Source: Chloroflexota bacterium (lineage in GTDB: Bacteria; Chloroflexota; Dehalococcoidia; UBA2979). Taken from it: a stretch of DNA of 5,830 nt. Of this stretch, positions 5,712-5,830 are shown one piece after another. The notes beneath the pieces were generated by a model. That model saw nothing but the letters and a program-made list of their open reading frames with translations, was not told the DNA's origin and made no database searches. The position numbers and the translations under genes are program-made. The stretch lies in contig CANFFZ010000118.1 in assembly GCA_947446155.1 (NCBI GenBank), positions 1 to 5,830 of the forward strand, given 5' to 3'. Each line of letters starts with the position of its first letter. Position 1 is the first letter of the stretch.

Positions 5712-5830
5712 CTAACCCCCTCCCGCTGCCGCGACACCGTCCGTCAGCGGCTTCCCGATGATCGGGCCGAGGACTTTCGAGCGCACCGTACCGTCTCGGT
5801 CGATGAAGAACGTACCCGGCAACCCGGGCA
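5712..5830 (-). CDS. C-terminus of a TlpA/AhpC-like thioredoxin-fold protein, truncated by the window edge
   Basis: The last 38 codons of a minus-strand gene enter from the right edge, too short a piece to show the start or the active-site cysteines. They read 'PGLPGTFFIDRDGTVRSKVL' and end with a small Ala/Gly tail 'DGVAAAGGG'. The G-x-P-x-TFFID-x-DG string is the cis-proline segment of the thioredoxin fold in TlpA, ResA and peroxiredoxin-like proteins, where the proline faces the redox cysteines. It would reduce disulfides or peroxides; which of these cannot be decided. The stop TAG is two bases before the ATG of the next gene, and that gene's Shine-Dalgarno lies within this coding end, which indicates one operon. 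Confidence 0.75.
   Translation of the reverse strand, partial: PGLPGTFFIDRDGTVRSKVLGPIIGKPLTDGVAAAGGG

Overview
The window is GC-rich, gene-dense bacterial DNA of about 5.8 kb. It holds ordinary metabolic genes and no RNA genes, CRISPR array, insertion sequence or phage gene that I could see. The gene mix (acyl-CoA dehydrogenase, 2-hydroxyacyl-CoA lyase, ABM monooxygenase, small phosphatases, GNAT, redoxin) would fit an environmental Chloroflexota (Dehalococcoidia-like) or actinobacterial genome. This placement is a guess from protein style and base composition; there is no marker gene.

Left part (1-3389), acyl-CoA metabolism. A 5'-truncated ABM-domain gene runs rightward and ends in a strong hairpin that also lies behind the convergent acyl-CoA dehydrogenase. 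On the minus strand a thiamine-diphosphate lyase of the 2-hydroxyacyl-CoA lyase / oxalyl-CoA decarboxylase family (1725-3389) lies upstream of the dehydrogenase (291-1478). They are separated by a 246-base gap with a terminator-like hairpin and a structured leader, so they look like separate transcripts. Together they suggest oxidation of an acyl-CoA and one-carbon shortening of a 2-hydroxyacyl-CoA to an aldehyde or ketone plus formyl-CoA; the actual substrate cannot be read from the sequence.

Middle part (3390-4731), a rightward phosphatase pair. A histidine phosphatase family protein with an altered RHG signature (THS) overlaps by GTGA with a HAD-superfamily hydrolase gene. The HAD frame is complete from its GTG start to its terminal stop except for one in-frame amber codon at 4153-4155, where the surrounding residues suggest a lost tryptophan (TGG to TAG). 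This is the most notable feature of the window: a pseudogene, a sequencing error, or a readthrough codon.

Right part (4728-5830), a leftward operon of three closely packed genes: the C-terminus of a TlpA/AhpC-like redoxin, a 130-residue small protein resembling DUF6941, and a GNAT acetyltransferase. Its last stop codon shares the palindrome CTAG with the stop of the convergent HAD gene. The only gap longer than 100 bases besides 1479-1724 is the divergent promoter region 3390-3523.
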